A stretch of DNA of 64,000 bases, taken from positions 1 through 64,000 of the forward strand of contig JBBQUW010000006.1 of NCBI GenBank assembly GCA_038212095.1, given 5' to 3'. Positions 7,446 to 16,642 of this stretch are shown here, piece after piece (within the stretch, counting starts at the first letter, position 1; the number at the start of each line of letters is the position of its first letter). Made by a program: the position numbers and the translations under genes. This DNA comes from JAICYJ01 sp038212095 (GTDB lineage Bacteria > Actinomycetota > Thermoleophilia > Gaiellales > JAICJC01). The notes beneath the pieces are model-generated. The model was not told where the DNA came from. It ran no database searches and saw only the letters and a list, made by a program, of their open reading frames with translations.

Positions 7446-8557
7446 CGCTCGCAGCCTACCAGCGCGAGCAGCGGCCTGGCCTTGACCAGCGACTCCTCGA
7501 CCTCATCGACCGGATCGGAGTCCCACACGATGCCACCGCCCACCCACAGGTGAATGCGGCCGTCCGCGATCGCAAACGTGCGGATCGTCAGCCCCAGGTC
7601 GAGATCGCCGTTGGGATAGACGCGGCCCAGCGCCCCCATCGACGCACCGCGTCCCACCGGCTCCAGCCGCGCGATGTGGTTGATCGCCGAGACCTTGGGC
7701 GCGCCCGTCACCGAGCCACCGGGGAACGTCGCCCGCAGCACGTCGGCCAACCCCAGTCCCAGCGCCAGCCGGCCTTGTACGCGCGAGACCAGATGACGGA
7801 CGCCGGCCATCGGGCGTTCGACCAGAAAGTCGGGCACATGCACGCTGTGGGGCACGCAGATCCGCGCCAGGTCGTTGCGCTCGAGGTCGACGATCATGAC
7901 GTGCTCGGCCCGGTCCTTGGGGTTGTCGGCGATCCGCTCCTCGTCGTTGGCGGGACGGGTACCTTTGATCGGCATCGTCTCGACAACATCGCCGCGCCGG
8001 CGCAGGAAGAGCTCCGGCGTGGCCGAGATGATCGACCAGCCGGGGCCGTGGAGCGCCGCGGCATGCTCGGCGCCGAGCGGCGCCAGCGCAGCCTCGACAC
8101 CCGACGGATCACCCGCGAACTCGGCGCTGAGGTGCTGCACCACGTTGGCCTGGTAGACGTCGCCGCGGGCGATCGCAGCGCGCACCTGCGAGATGGCAGC
8201 CCGGTGCTCGGCGGCTGTCCAGGTGGATTCGAAGCGGCCCACCGTGAACCTGCCGGCAACGCCGCTTCGGTCGCCCTCGGCCGATCGCACGCGACAGGCC
8301 AGCGCGGGCAGCCGGCATGGCTCGGGCGGCGCACCCACGGTCACACCCGGCAGCATCGACGCCAGCCGATAGCCGAGGAAGAGGTCGGCCACCAGCCCAT
8401 CGGCGGCCGGCACGAACGGCTCGCTCCAGACGCCGAAGCCGTGTCCGGCGAGGAAGTCCTCGAGCAGCGCGAACGGATCGTCGCAGAACGAGTCGACGAC
8501 CAGCCACCGGTCTGCAAGCGTTGCCGTTCCGATTGCCGGATCGTACTCGCCTAGGAC
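7442..8557 (-). CDS. pabB: Chorismate-binding enzyme, aminodeoxychorismate synthase component I-like
   Basis: About 370 aa of the anthranilate/aminodeoxychorismate synthase component I family. The C-terminal chorismate-binding domain is complete: RGDVYQANVVQ, PELFLRR, PIKGTRP, LERNDLARIC, GSVTGAPK and YPNGDLDLGLTIRT. The PIKGT lysine and the short N-terminal domain favour PabB over TrpE. The product would be 4-amino-4-deoxychorismate for folate synthesis, consistent with a C1-rich genome. The start is unclear: the frame has no ATG, GTG or TTG between 8413 and 8749. The GTG at 8413 looks too late and the ATG at 8749 would overlap the SGNH gene by about 200 bp. The 5' limit given is the point where family-like sequence begins. 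Confidence 0.8.
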   Translation of the reverse strand, partial: VLGEYDPAIGTATLADRWLVVDSFCDDPFALLEDFLAGHGFGVWSEPFVPAADGLVADLFLGYRLASMLPGVTVGAPPEPCRLPALACRVRSAEGDRSGVAGRFTVGRFESTWTAAEHRAAISQVRAAIARGDVYQANVVQHLSAEFAGDPSGVEAALAPLGAEHAAALHGPGWSIISATPELFLRRRGDVVETMPIKGTRPANDEERIADNPKDRAEHVMIVDLERNDLARICVPHSVHVPDFLVERPMAGVRHLVSRVQGRLALGLGLADVLRATFPGGSVTGAPKVSAINHIARLEPVGRGASMGALGRVYPNGDLDLGLTIRTFAIADGRIHLWVGGGIVWDSDPVDEVEESLVKARPLLALVGCER

Positions 8558-9663
8558 AGCGTCGAATCGCGGGCGACTACCGCGTCCAGCATCAGCCGCA
8601 GGTTTGGCACCTTCATGTGCGTGCCATCGTAGAACCCGGCCGGCGAGCCGCCAAAGGTGGCGATCGAGGTCATATCGATCACCGTGAAACGGAAGCGCGA
8701 GCTGAGCCGGGTCAGGTACTCGAGCAGCTGGCGGTGGCGATCGTCCCATCCCAGCGGCCCGATCAGCTTGTGCAGCACGGGATGGATCGGCGTCAACACC
8801 AGCACCGGTTGCACCCCCCAGGCGTTCATCGCCGCCAGCGTGCGCTCGAAGTAGCGGCGAGGCTCGGCCGAGAACGCGCGGCCGCCGTACTCGGCCAGCG
8901 CCTCCTTGGCCGACGCCTTGATGCGAACGCCCAGCCCGGCGCCCGCCTTGACGTTCGGGTCGCCGAAGTCGCCCACAGTGCGCCCGCCGTCCGGTGTGAA
9001 CTCGCCGGGGGCGCGGCGGTCGGTCTTGACCAGCGGCGGCAGCCCGGTGATGTCGGCCCGCACCGAGCGCAGCGAGTCGCGCGCCGTCTGCCATGAGAGC
9101 ATCGTCCACAGGTCCGACAGCGAGAGTGAGCCGCGATCGGCGCTGGGGAAGTAGCGCGAAAGCTGCGGCGTGTGAAACAGGTTGTCGTGGATCGCCGGAG
9201 CCTGGTACTGGAAGGCATTCACGTCCAGCATCCAGAGGTAGTGGGGAGCGGTTCCGGGAAAGCGGTCGTGGATGAAGTTGGCAAACGCCCACGCGTCCAG
9301 CGGCGTGCCGCTGCGCACGGCCGCGTTGAAGCTGCGCAGCCCCGTCTTCTGTGCGATGTACGACGGCTCGATCCGCATCGCCCGTGACGAGCCCAGCACC
9401 ACCAGCTGCGGTGGCTGCTTGAGTGCCTCCAACAGCTGCACCTTGGTCGACGAGTCCTGCGGCGTGACGGTGGGAAACAGGCCGACGCCCAGCGTGCCAT
9501 ACGGATCGACCACCACGTTCACGGCCAGCACCGCCACCAGCAGGCCGGCCAGGCCGAGCAATAGCCAGATCACGAAGCGGCGAGCGGCGAGCGCGCCCCA
9601 TGCCCCGACGATGCGATCGTCGTCGTGTCGAAGCGCCGGATCGCTCCCCGACGCCGTGCTCAC
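8551..9663 (-). CDS. Membrane-anchored SGNH/GDSL-type hydrolase-like protein
   Basis: Protein of 370 aa. A cytoplasmic N-terminus of about 27 residues is followed by one membrane helix (about 29-50, rich in Leu/Val/Ala), then an extracytoplasmic domain. VVLGSSRAMRIEP has the Ser of the SGNH block I, and FYDGTHMKVPNLRL has the Asp-x-x-His pair expected in block V. Such proteins often O-acetylate or deacetylate cell-surface glycans; the substrate here is unknown. The GTG start at 9663 overlaps the AKR stop by 4 bp (GTGA). It ends in TAG at 8551, at the edge of the pabB-like gene. Confidence 0.75.
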   Translation of the reverse strand: MSTASGSDPALRHDDDRIVGAWGALAARRFVIWLLLGLAGLLVAVLAVNVVVDPYGTLGVGLFPTVTPQDSSTKVQLLEALKQPPQLVVLGSSRAMRIEPSYIAQKTGLRSFNAAVRSGTPLDAWAFANFIHDRFPGTAPHYLWMLDVNAFQYQAPAIHDNLFHTPQLSRYFPSADRGSLSLSDLWTMLSWQTARDSLRSVRADITGLPPLVKTDRRAPGEFTPDGGRTVGDFGDPNVKAGAGLGVRIKASAKEALAEYGGRAFSAEPRRYFERTLAAMNAWGVQPVLVLTPIHPVLHKLIGPLGWDDRHRQLLEYLTRLSSRFRFTVIDMTSIATFGGSPAGFYDGTHMKVPNLRLMLDAVVARDSTLS

Positions 9664-10610
9664 GGCGAGAAGATCTCCTCCAGCTCGGCCAGCGCATCGG
9701 CGTCCAGTGACGACTCACCGGCGACCGCGTTGGCCCGCGTGTGGCTCGGGTCGCGGCTGCCCGCGATCACCGCGGTCGCACCGTGCTGCTCGAGCACCCA
9801 GCGCAGCGCCAGCTCTGCCACCGTCATGCCCAGCCGCGCCGCGATCGGCCGCATCCGCTCGACAGCCGCAAGGTCGCGCGCCAGCGGCGCCGGGTCGAAC
9901 GACCACTCCTCGCCCGGCTCTCTCCAGTCGGCGAACTCGTTCGTGCCGCTGCGCCAGTCGCCATCGCCGAACACGACGTCGGGCGACATCGCTCCGGTCA
10001 GCGGGCCTGCCGCCATCGGGCTGTAGGCCAGGTAGCCGATGCCGCTCTCTGCCAGCCATGGCAGCAGCTGATCACGATCGTCCCGCTCGAGCAGCGAGAA
10101 CTCGTTCTGGACGCTCGTCACCGGGTGGATGGCGGCGCAGCGCTCGATCCGCGCGCGGTCGAAGTTGGAGACGCCGATGAATCGCGCCTTGCCGTCCGTA
10201 ACCAGCTCGGACATCGCGCCCCACGTCTCCTCCAGCGGCACGCTGTCGTCCGGCCAGTGGATCTGGTAGAGGTCGACATGGTCTCGACCGAGCCGGCGCA
10301 GCGAGCCGTCGATCGCCGAGCGGATCTGATCGGGTCGGACGCCGCTGCCCTCCTCGGGCGCCACCTTGGTGAACACCAACACCTCGTCGCGGCCGGCCAG
10401 CGCGCGGCCGACGATCTGCTCGGACGTGCCCCGACCGTACACCTCGGCCGTGTCGACCCAGGTCATGCCGGCGTCCAGCCCGGCGTGGATCGCCTCGATC
10501 ACCGCGGGCTGGGAGGCGTTCGGCCCCCAGTGGGCGCCACCAGCCTCCCACGAGCCGTAGCCCACCACCGAGATCTCCGGCCCGACTGCTCCCAGACGTC
10601 GCATCTGCAT
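9660..10610 (-). CDS. Aldo/keto reductase
   Basis: Protein of 316 aa with the NAD(P)H-dependent AKR barrel. The catalytic Asp and Tyr lie in WVDTAEVYGRG, the Lys in VLVFTKVAP and the His in LYQIHWPDD. Cofactor-contacting segments GVSNFDRARIE and AVIAGSRDPSHTRAN are typical of AKR11/12-like enzymes. It reduces aldehydes or ketones; the physiological substrate is not evident. It is the first gene of a four-gene string with 4-bp overlaps (AKR, SGNH, pabB, cupin). Start is the ATG at 10610, or the ATG two codons later. Confidence 0.93.
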   Translation of the reverse strand: MQMRRLGAVGPEISVVGYGSWEAGGAHWGPNASQPAVIEAIHAGLDAGMTWVDTAEVYGRGTSEQIVGRALAGRDEVLVFTKVAPEEGSGVRPDQIRSAIDGSLRRLGRDHVDLYQIHWPDDSVPLEETWGAMSELVTDGKARFIGVSNFDRARIERCAAIHPVTSVQNEFSLLERDDRDQLLPWLAESGIGYLAYSPMAAGPLTGAMSPDVVFGDGDWRSGTNEFADWREPGEEWSFDPAPLARDLAAVERMRPIAARLGMTVAELALRWVLEQHGATAVIAGSRDPSHTRANAVAGESSLDADALAELEEIFSP

Positions 10611-10675
10611 GGCGGAGATGGTATCGCGGCGACCGCCGTTGCCGGACGGTCGACCAGCGGTAGACTCGCACCGGT

Positions 10676-11602
10676 ATGGATCAGCTCTCGATCTCGAACC
10701 CGCCCACCGCCGGCGATCTGCGCCGGATCGCAGAGCGGGTGCCGGAGTGGCTGGGGTACGAGCTGCACGCCGAGACGTTGTCAGGCGGGTTGACGAACCT
10801 CAACTTCCTGATCACGGGGCCGCCGCAGGAGTACGTGCTGCGAATCACCGGCGACGCCGAGATGCTGGGCGCCGACCGCGAGGCGGAATACGCCGCCACC
10901 GTGATGGCTGCGGGGCTGGGTATCGGACCCGAGGTGCTGGCCTACCTGCGGCCGGAGAAGATCCTGATCACGCGCTTCGTGCACGGCAGCGGGCTGCCGG
11001 TGGAGCAGATGCGCACGCCGCAGATGATCGCCCGGGTGGCCGCGACGCTGGGCAGGCTGCACGCCGGTCCGCCGGTCAGCGCCGCCTTCTCTGCATTCGG
11101 CATCGTTGAGATGTACCGCGACAACGCCGCTCGGCTGGGCGTCCCACTCCCGCCGCAGTGGGCCTGGTCGTGGCAGCGAGCGGCCGAGATGCACACCGCC
11201 CTCGACGCACACGCGCCCCATCCAGCCTTGTGCCATAACGACCTGCTGAACGCCAACTTCCTGGACGAGGGCGGTCGGCTTCGGATCGTCGATTGGGAGT
11301 ACGCCGGGATGGGTGACGTCTTTTTCGACCTGGCCAACTTCTCGACCAACCACGAGCTCGGCGAAGACGACGACCGGCTGCTGCTGCGCTGCTACTTCGG
11401 CGAGGTGCGCGAGCAGGACTTCGCGCGCCTGCGGCTGATGCGGATCATGAGCGACTTCCGCGAGGCGATGTGGGGGGTCGTCCAACAGGGTCTGAAGACG
11501 ACCGACGCCGACTACGTTGCCTACGCAGACAGCTTCTTCGCGCGCCTGGCCGAGCGCGCCTCCGACCATCGCTACCAGCGCTGGATCGAGAGCCTGACGT
11601 GA
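10676..11602 (+). CDS. Choline/ethanolamine kinase-family phosphotransferase
   Basis: Protein of 308 aa of the choline kinase/LicA branch. The marks are GGLTNLNFLI (ATP loop), the Brenner motif LCHNDLLNANF and the metal loop LRIVDWEYAGMGDVFFDLANF. It would phosphorylate choline, ethanolamine or a similar amino alcohol. The next gene starts inside its stop codon (GTGA), and the one after that is a dimethylglycine-dehydrogenase-like flavoenzyme. The operon therefore points to choline or methylated-amine handling. ATG start at 10676; it is divergent from the AKR gene across 65 bp. Confidence 0.88.
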   Translation: MDQLSISNPPTAGDLRRIAERVPEWLGYELHAETLSGGLTNLNFLITGPPQEYVLRITGDAEMLGADREAEYAATVMAAGLGIGPEVLAYLRPEKILITRFVHGSGLPVEQMRTPQMIARVAATLGRLHAGPPVSAAFSAFGIVEMYRDNAARLGVPLPPQWAWSWQRAAEMHTALDAHAPHPALCHNDLLNANFLDEGGRLRIVDWEYAGMGDVFFDLANFSTNHELGEDDDRLLLRCYFGEVREQDFARLRLMRIMSDFREAMWGVVQQGLKTTDADYVAYADSFFARLAERASDHRYQRWIESLT

Positions 11603-12279
11603 TCCCGAGCGCGGTCATCTTCGACTTCAACGGCACACTCTCCGACGACGAGGGACTGCTGGCCGAGCTGTTCGAGCGGATCTTCGCCGAGGTCGGTATC
11701 GACGTGCCGGCACAGCTCTACTTCGACGAGTTCGTGGGCTACTCGGACGCCGAGATCTGCGCTCGAGTGCTGGCGCGCTTCGGCCGCGAACAGGAGGGTT
11801 TGACCGGGCGGCTGGTGGCGCGCCGCACCGAGCTGTACCTGGAGGCACAGCGGGCCAGGCCGACGGTCACGCCACAGGCAGCCGAGATGGTCAGGCAGGT
11901 TGCCGCGCGGATGCCGGTCGCGATCGCCTCCGGGGCGGCCCGTCGCGAGATCGAGACCGTGCTCGAGGCAAGCGGCCTGCGCGAGCTGTTTGCGGTGCTG
12001 GTCTGCCTCGAGGACGTCGTCCACGGCAAGCCCGATCCAGAGGGCTACCAGGTGGCGCTCCAGCAGCTCAACCGCTGGGCGGCGAGACCGCTCGAGGCCG
12101 CCGACGTGCTGGTGTTCGAGGACTCGGAGCAGGGACTCAAGGCGGCGGTCGCGGCCGGCATGCGCTGCGTGATGGTGGCCGGCCCGACGCCTGCCGCGCG
12201 GCTGTCTGGCGCAGCGTGTATCGTGGACGCCCTTGATTGGTCTATACCAGTTGTAAGGGAGCTGTTCGATGAGGACTGA
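11599..12279 (+). CDS. HAD-superfamily hydrolase (beta-phosphoglucomutase/phosphatase-like)
   Basis: Protein of 226 aa. HAD motif I is IFDFNGTLSDDE with the nucleophilic Asp, motif II is the Ser in AIASGAA, motif III the Lys in VHGKPDPEGY and motif IV the acidic pair in VLVFEDSEQG. A C1-type alpha-helical cap lies between motifs I and II. The GTG start at 11599 overlaps the kinase stop codon. The protein is probably a small-molecule phosphatase. Pairing with a choline-type kinase hints at a phosphorylated amino alcohol or by-product as substrate, which is inference only. It overlaps the next gene by 11 bp. Confidence 0.87.
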   Translation: MIPSAVIFDFNGTLSDDEGLLAELFERIFAEVGIDVPAQLYFDEFVGYSDAEICARVLARFGREQEGLTGRLVARRTELYLEAQRARPTVTPQAAEMVRQVAARMPVAIASGAARREIETVLEASGLRELFAVLVCLEDVVHGKPDPEGYQVALQQLNRWAARPLEAADVLVFEDSEQGLKAAVAAGMRCVMVAGPTPAARLSGAACIVDALDWSIPVVRELFDED

Positions 12280-14692
12280 GGCACGGGCGGTGGTGATCGG
12301 CGGTGGGGTGGGCGGCTGCAGCATCCTCTACCACCTGGCGAAGATGGGCTGGAGCGAGGCCGTGCTGGTGGAGCAGTACGGCCTCACGCACGGCTCGACC
12401 TGGCACTCCGCCGGTCTCGTCGGACAGCTGCGCTCCACCGTCAGCCTGACCAAGATGATGCAGTACTCAGTCGGCCTGTACGCCGACCTCAAGCGTGAGA
12501 CCGGCAAGGACCCCGGCTGGCACGAGCTGGGAGGGCTGCGGCTGGCATCCTCGAAGGCGCGCATGGAGGAGCTGCAGCGGCAGGCGGGCTGGGCGAAGAG
12601 CTTCGGCCTGCCGGTGGAGCTGATCTCGGCCGACGAGGCGCAGGCGCTGTTCCCGCCGATGTCGACCGACGGCGTGCTGGGGGCGGCGTTCCTGCCCCAG
12701 GACGGCTACCTCGACCCCAGCCAGCTGACCTTCGCGCTGGCCGACGGCGCACGCCTGCGCGGGGCTGAGATCGAGCAGCGCACGCGGGTACTCGAGATCC
12801 GTCTGAAGGACGGCCGCGTGCACGAGGTGGTAACCGACAAGGGCACGATCCGCACCGACATCGTGATCAACGCCGGCGGCATGTACGCACCACAGATCGC
12901 CCGCATGGTCGGCGTCGACGTGCCGATCATCCCCTACGCCCACGAGTTCCTGGTCACCGAGGCGTTCGACCCGCCGCTGCAGCCGATGCCGACGCTGCGC
13001 GATCCCGACAACCTGGTCTACTGGCGCACCGAGGTCGGCGGCCTGATCATGGGCGGCTACGAGCGCGATCCCGCCCCCTGGGCGCTGGACGGGGTGCCGG
13101 ATGGGTTCGAGGCGCAGCTGCTGCCCGAGGACTGGGAGCGGTTCGACGAGCTGCTGGCCAACTCGATCCGGCGGGTGGCGACGATGGAGGCCGCGCAGGT
13201 GCGCAAGCTGTTCAACGGTCCGGAGGCGTTCACGCCCGACGGCGAGTTCATCCTGGGCGAGTCCGACGTGCCCGGATTCTGGGTCGCCGCCGGATTCTGC
13301 GCACACGGCCTGGCGGGCGCGGGCGGCATGGGCTGGCAGGTGGCGGAGTGGATCGTCGACGGCGAGCCCAGCCTCGACCTGTGGCACATGGACATCCGCC
13401 GCTTTGGCCGTCAGTACCGCAGCCAGGCCTACACGCTGGCTCGCGCGAACGAGGTCTACGCCACCTACTACGACATCAAGTACCCCAACCACGAGCGCGC
13501 GGCGGGACGGCCTCTGCGGCTCTCCTCCGCCTACCAGCGGCTGGCCGAGCTGGGCGCCTCGTTCGGGGAGAAGTCGGGCTGGGAGCGGGCGAACTGGTTC
13601 GAGCCGAACGCGGCCGCCGGGGACGACTCGCTGCGGCCGCGCGGCTGGGCGGGCGAGAACTGGTCGCCGGCGATCCACGCCGAGGCGATCGCGACCCGCA
13701 CCGCGGCCGGGCTGTTCGACGAGAGCTCGTTCGCCAAGTTCGAGGTGCAAGGTGCGGGGGCGCTGGCACTGCTGCAGCAGCTGTGTGCGAACGATGTCGA
13801 CCGGCCGATCGGCTCGGTCACCTACACGCAGATGCTGAACGCCCGCGGCGGCATCGAGTGTGACTTCACGGTCACGCGGCTCAGCGGCGACCGGTTCCGG
13901 ATCGTCACCGGAACGTCGTTCGGCAACCACGACATGGGCTGGGTGCGCAAGCACCTGCCGGCCGACGGCAGCGTGCAGCTGCACGACCTCACCTCGACGC
14001 TGGCATGCTTTGGGCTGTGGGGTCCGCGAGCGCGCGACATGCTGGCGCCGCTGACGAAGAGCGACCTCTCGAACGAGGCCTTCCGCTACATGACGGCACG
14101 CGAGGTCTCGGTCGGCAACGTGCCCTGCCTGGCGGTGCGGGTGACCTACGTCGGCGAGCTGGGTTGGGAGCTGTACTGTCCCAGCGAGTACGGCCAGGCG
14201 CTGTGGGACCTGCTGTGGCAGGCCGGCGCCGAGCACGGCATCGTGGCATGCGGCTACCGTGCGATCGACGCGCTGCGGATCGAGAAGGGGTATCGCGTAT
14301 GGGGCGCCGACATGACCCCAGAGGAGACGCCCGACGAGGCCGGACTGGCGTTTGCCGTCAAGCCGGACAAGGGTGAGTTCAAAGGTCGGCAGGCGCTGCT
14401 CGCGTCACGCGCGGCCCCACCGCAGCGGCGGCTGTGCTGCGTGGTGCTCTCCGATACCCGCTCGGTCTGTCTTGGCTCGGAACCGGTGCGGATCGCCGGC
14501 GAGGTGTGCGGCCGCGTGACCAGCGGTGGCTACGGCTACGCCGTCGAGCGGTCGATCGCGTACGCCTACCTGCCGGCAGCGGCCGCCGAACTCGGCACGG
14601 GGGTTGAGATCGAGGTGTTCGGCGAGTGGGTGGCGGCCGAGGTCGCTGCCGAGCCGTTGTGGGATCCGAAGGGCGAGCGAATCCGCGCGTAG
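12269..14692 (+). CDS. Dimethylglycine/sarcosine dehydrogenase-like flavoprotein with GcvT domain (copy 1)
   Basis: Protein of 807 aa with the two-part layout of dimethylglycine dehydrogenases. The N-terminal DAO-type FAD domain (about 1-385) starts VVIGGGVGGCS and contains HGSTWHSAG, whose His matches the covalent FAD site. The C-terminal FAO linker and GcvT-like folate domain (about 430-805) has FEVQGAGALALLQQLCAND, TYVGELGWELY, ALRIEKGYRVWG and the barrel TSGGYGYAVERSIAYAYLP. Such enzymes oxidise N-methyl groups and hand the C1 unit to tetrahydrofolate as methylene-THF. It is the last gene of the kinase-HAD operon. A second, divergent paralogue lies at 53.5-55.9 kb, so the two probably differ in substrate. 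Confidence 0.88.
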   Translation: MRTEARAVVIGGGVGGCSILYHLAKMGWSEAVLVEQYGLTHGSTWHSAGLVGQLRSTVSLTKMMQYSVGLYADLKRETGKDPGWHELGGLRLASSKARMEELQRQAGWAKSFGLPVELISADEAQALFPPMSTDGVLGAAFLPQDGYLDPSQLTFALADGARLRGAEIEQRTRVLEIRLKDGRVHEVVTDKGTIRTDIVINAGGMYAPQIARMVGVDVPIIPYAHEFLVTEAFDPPLQPMPTLRDPDNLVYWRTEVGGLIMGGYERDPAPWALDGVPDGFEAQLLPEDWERFDELLANSIRRVATMEAAQVRKLFNGPEAFTPDGEFILGESDVPGFWVAAGFCAHGLAGAGGMGWQVAEWIVDGEPSLDLWHMDIRRFGRQYRSQAYTLARANEVYATYYDIKYPNHERAAGRPLRLSSAYQRLAELGASFGEKSGWERANWFEPNAAAGDDSLRPRGWAGENWSPAIHAEAIATRTAAGLFDESSFAKFEVQGAGALALLQQLCANDVDRPIGSVTYTQMLNARGGIECDFTVTRLSGDRFRIVTGTSFGNHDMGWVRKHLPADGSVQLHDLTSTLACFGLWGPRARDMLAPLTKSDLSNEAFRYMTAREVSVGNVPCLAVRVTYVGELGWELYCPSEYGQALWDLLWQAGAEHGIVACGYRAIDALRIEKGYRVWGADMTPEETPDEAGLAFAVKPDKGEFKGRQALLASRAAPPQRRLCCVVLSDTRSVCLGSEPVRIAGEVCGRVTSGGYGYAVERSIAYAYLPAAAAELGTGVEIEVFGEWVAAEVAAEPLWDPKGERIRA

Positions 14693-14724
14693 GTCGACCC
14701 GTCATTCGTGTAACAACACGCGGC

Positions 14725-14745
14725 GCGGACGAGGTTCCCGTCCGC
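14725..14745. terminator. Hairpin after the DMGDH-like gene
   Basis: GCGGACG (14725-14731) and CGTCCGC (14739-14745) form a perfect 7-bp stem with a 7-nt loop, 33 bp after the stop codon and 20 bp before the next start. No T-run follows. It could end the kinase-HAD-DMGDH transcript or be a control site for the two-component operon. Confidence 0.4.
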
Positions 14746-14765
14746 AGATCCCGTACGCTTGATTG

Positions 14766-15434
14766 ATGGAGGCCTACCGCATCCTGCTGGTTGAGGACGA
14801 CGCGACGATCCGCGAGATGACGCAGCTCTCGCTGGAGCGTGACGGTTTTCGGGTCGAGACGGCCGGCGACGGCCATGCCGGCCTGGCGGCGTTCCACGCC
14901 GAGCAACCGGACATGGTGCTGCTGGACGTGATGCTGCCGGGGCTGGACGGTGTCTCGGTGTGCCGCGTGATCCGCGAGACGAGCGTGGTGCCGGTGGTGA
15001 TGCTGACCGCTCGCAGCGACGCTGTCGATGTCGTGCTGGGGCTCGAGGCGGGCGCAGACGACTACGTCACCAAGCCCTTCCAGCCCTCCGTCCTCGCTGC
15101 GCGCATGCGGGCCGTGCTTCGGAGGGCGACCCGCGCGGCGCCGGCTCCCACGCTGCGCTTCACCGATCTCGAGATTGACCCGCTGGGGATGGAGGTGCGC
15201 CGCGGCGGTGAGCCGCTGTCGCTGACGCCGACCGAGTACCGGCTGCTGCTGATGCTGGCCGAGAACGCCGGCATCGTGCTGAGCCGCGAACGGCTGCTGG
15301 AGGAGGTGTGGGGCTACGTCTGGGCCGGCGATACGCGGTTGGTGGACATGCACGTGCGGCGGCTGCGAGGGAAGATCGGTCACGACGCGATCGAGACGGT
15401 GCGCGGCGCCGGGTACAAGATGGTGCGGCCGTGA
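14766..15434 (+). CDS. OmpR/PhoB-family response regulator
   Basis: Protein of 222 aa. The receiver domain (1-118) shows the acidic pocket LLVEDDA, the phospho-acceptor Asp in MVLLDVMLPG, VVMLTAR and the conserved Lys in DDYVTKPFQP. The C-terminal winged-helix DNA-binding domain (about 130-220) has LTPTEYRLLLML, RERLLEEVWGY and VDMHVRRLRGKI. The ATG at 14766 is preferred over the TTG one codon upstream. Its stop codon overlaps the GTG start of the histidine kinase, so both proteins are made together. The signal sensed is unknown. Confidence 0.95.
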   Translation: MEAYRILLVEDDATIREMTQLSLERDGFRVETAGDGHAGLAAFHAEQPDMVLLDVMLPGLDGVSVCRVIRETSVVPVVMLTARSDAVDVVLGLEAGADDYVTKPFQPSVLAARMRAVLRRATRAAPAPTLRFTDLEIDPLGMEVRRGGEPLSLTPTEYRLLLMLAENAGIVLSRERLLEEVWGYVWAGDTRLVDMHVRRLRGKIGHDAIETVRGAGYKMVRP

Positions 15435-16642
15435 GGTCGCTGCGGGCGCGGCTGGCGCTCGCGTTCGCGTTGCTGGCTGTGGTCGTGGCCGGGTTCGTGG
15501 GGGTGGTGGTCTACGAGCTGTCGAACCAAGATCTGCTCGATCGGGCACGCTCAAAGGCGGTCGCCAACGTGCGCTCGGCCGCCCGCCTGTATCCGCTGAC
15601 CAAGCCGCTGCTTCCCTACCCGGCGCTGCAGCAGCACAACCGCTCGGTGCCGGCCGCGCTGCGCGCGGCCGTTGCGAGTGGGCACGTCGCCACCTACCTC
15701 GGATCGTGGCAGGGGCGGCCGGCGATCTGGGCCGGGCGGCCGGCGGCCGATGGCACGCCGATCTTCGTCCGGAACTCCTACGTCCCCGAGCGCCAGTCGC
15801 TGGACGACCTGCGCGCCAAGCTGGCCTGGGCCGCGCTGGCCGCCGCTCTGGGCGGCGGCCTGGCCGGAGTGGTGCTGGCGGGGCGGCTCTCGTTGCGGTT
15901 GCGCCGCGCGGCGGCGGCGGCCGAGCGGGTGGCGGCAGGCGACCTGGACGCCCGCATCGATGCCCGCGGCGGCGACGAGGTGGCGGCGCTGGGCGCAGCC
16001 GTCGACCGGATGGCGGACTCGCTCAGCCAGCGGATCGAGCGCGAGCAACGGTTCGTGGCCGACGTCGCACACGACCTGCGCACGCCCCTGACCGGCCTGG
16101 TCGCGGCCGCCAGCCTGCTGGAAGGTGACCAGATCGGCAGCGCGATCAGGGAGCGCGTCGACCACCTCAGCCGCCTGGTCGAGGATCTGCTGGAGATCGC
16201 CCGGCTCGAGAATGGCTCAGCCACGCCCGATCTGCGCTGGGTGGACGTCGCCGCCCTGGCCCGCGCGGTGGCGGCACGGCACGAGGCGGTGACCGTCTCG
16301 TGCGACGTCGCCAGCCGGGCGCTGGTCGATCCCCGCCGCCTGGAGCGTGTGCTCGAGAACGTGATCGCCAACGCCGAACGCCACGGCGCGCCGCCGATCG
16401 AGGTCGTGGTATCGGAGTGGCGGGTGACGGTGATCGACCGCGGGCCAGGCTTCACGCACGAGATGCTCGAGCGCGCGACCGAGCGGTTCGCCGCCGGCAG
16501 TCCCGCGCGCGGTGACGGTATCGGGCTGGGCCTTGCGATCGCGGCCGCCCAGGCACGCGTGCTGGGTGGCGAGCTGGCGCTGGCGAACGCGGCCGAAGGC
16601 GGTGCCGTGATCACGATCGAGCTCCCACAGGTGCAGCGATGA
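15431..16642 (+). CDS. Membrane sensor histidine kinase
   Basis: Protein of 403 aa starting at the GTG at 15431. It has a membrane helix at about 8-28, a roughly 95-residue external sensor domain, and a second helix at about 128-150. A HAMP linker follows (RVAAGDLDARIDARGGDEVAALG). The H-box is FVADVAHDLRTPLTGL, with the His that is autophosphorylated. The kinase domain has ERVLENVIANAERHG (N-box), DRGPGF and GIGLGLAIA (G boxes). It is the partner of the upstream response regulator (4-bp overlap) and is followed by a coupled lipoprotein gene that may modulate it. Confidence 0.94.
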   Translation: MRSLRARLALAFALLAVVVAGFVGVVVYELSNQDLLDRARSKAVANVRSAARLYPLTKPLLPYPALQQHNRSVPAALRAAVASGHVATYLGSWQGRPAIWAGRPAADGTPIFVRNSYVPERQSLDDLRAKLAWAALAAALGGGLAGVVLAGRLSLRLRRAAAAAERVAAGDLDARIDARGGDEVAALGAAVDRMADSLSQRIEREQRFVADVAHDLRTPLTGLVAAASLLEGDQIGSAIRERVDHLSRLVEDLLEIARLENGSATPDLRWVDVAALARAVAARHEAVTVSCDVASRALVDPRRLERVLENVIANAERHGAPPIEVVVSEWRVTVIDRGPGFTHEMLERATERFAAGSPARGDGIGLGLAIAAAQARVLGGELALANAAEGGAVITIELPQVQR

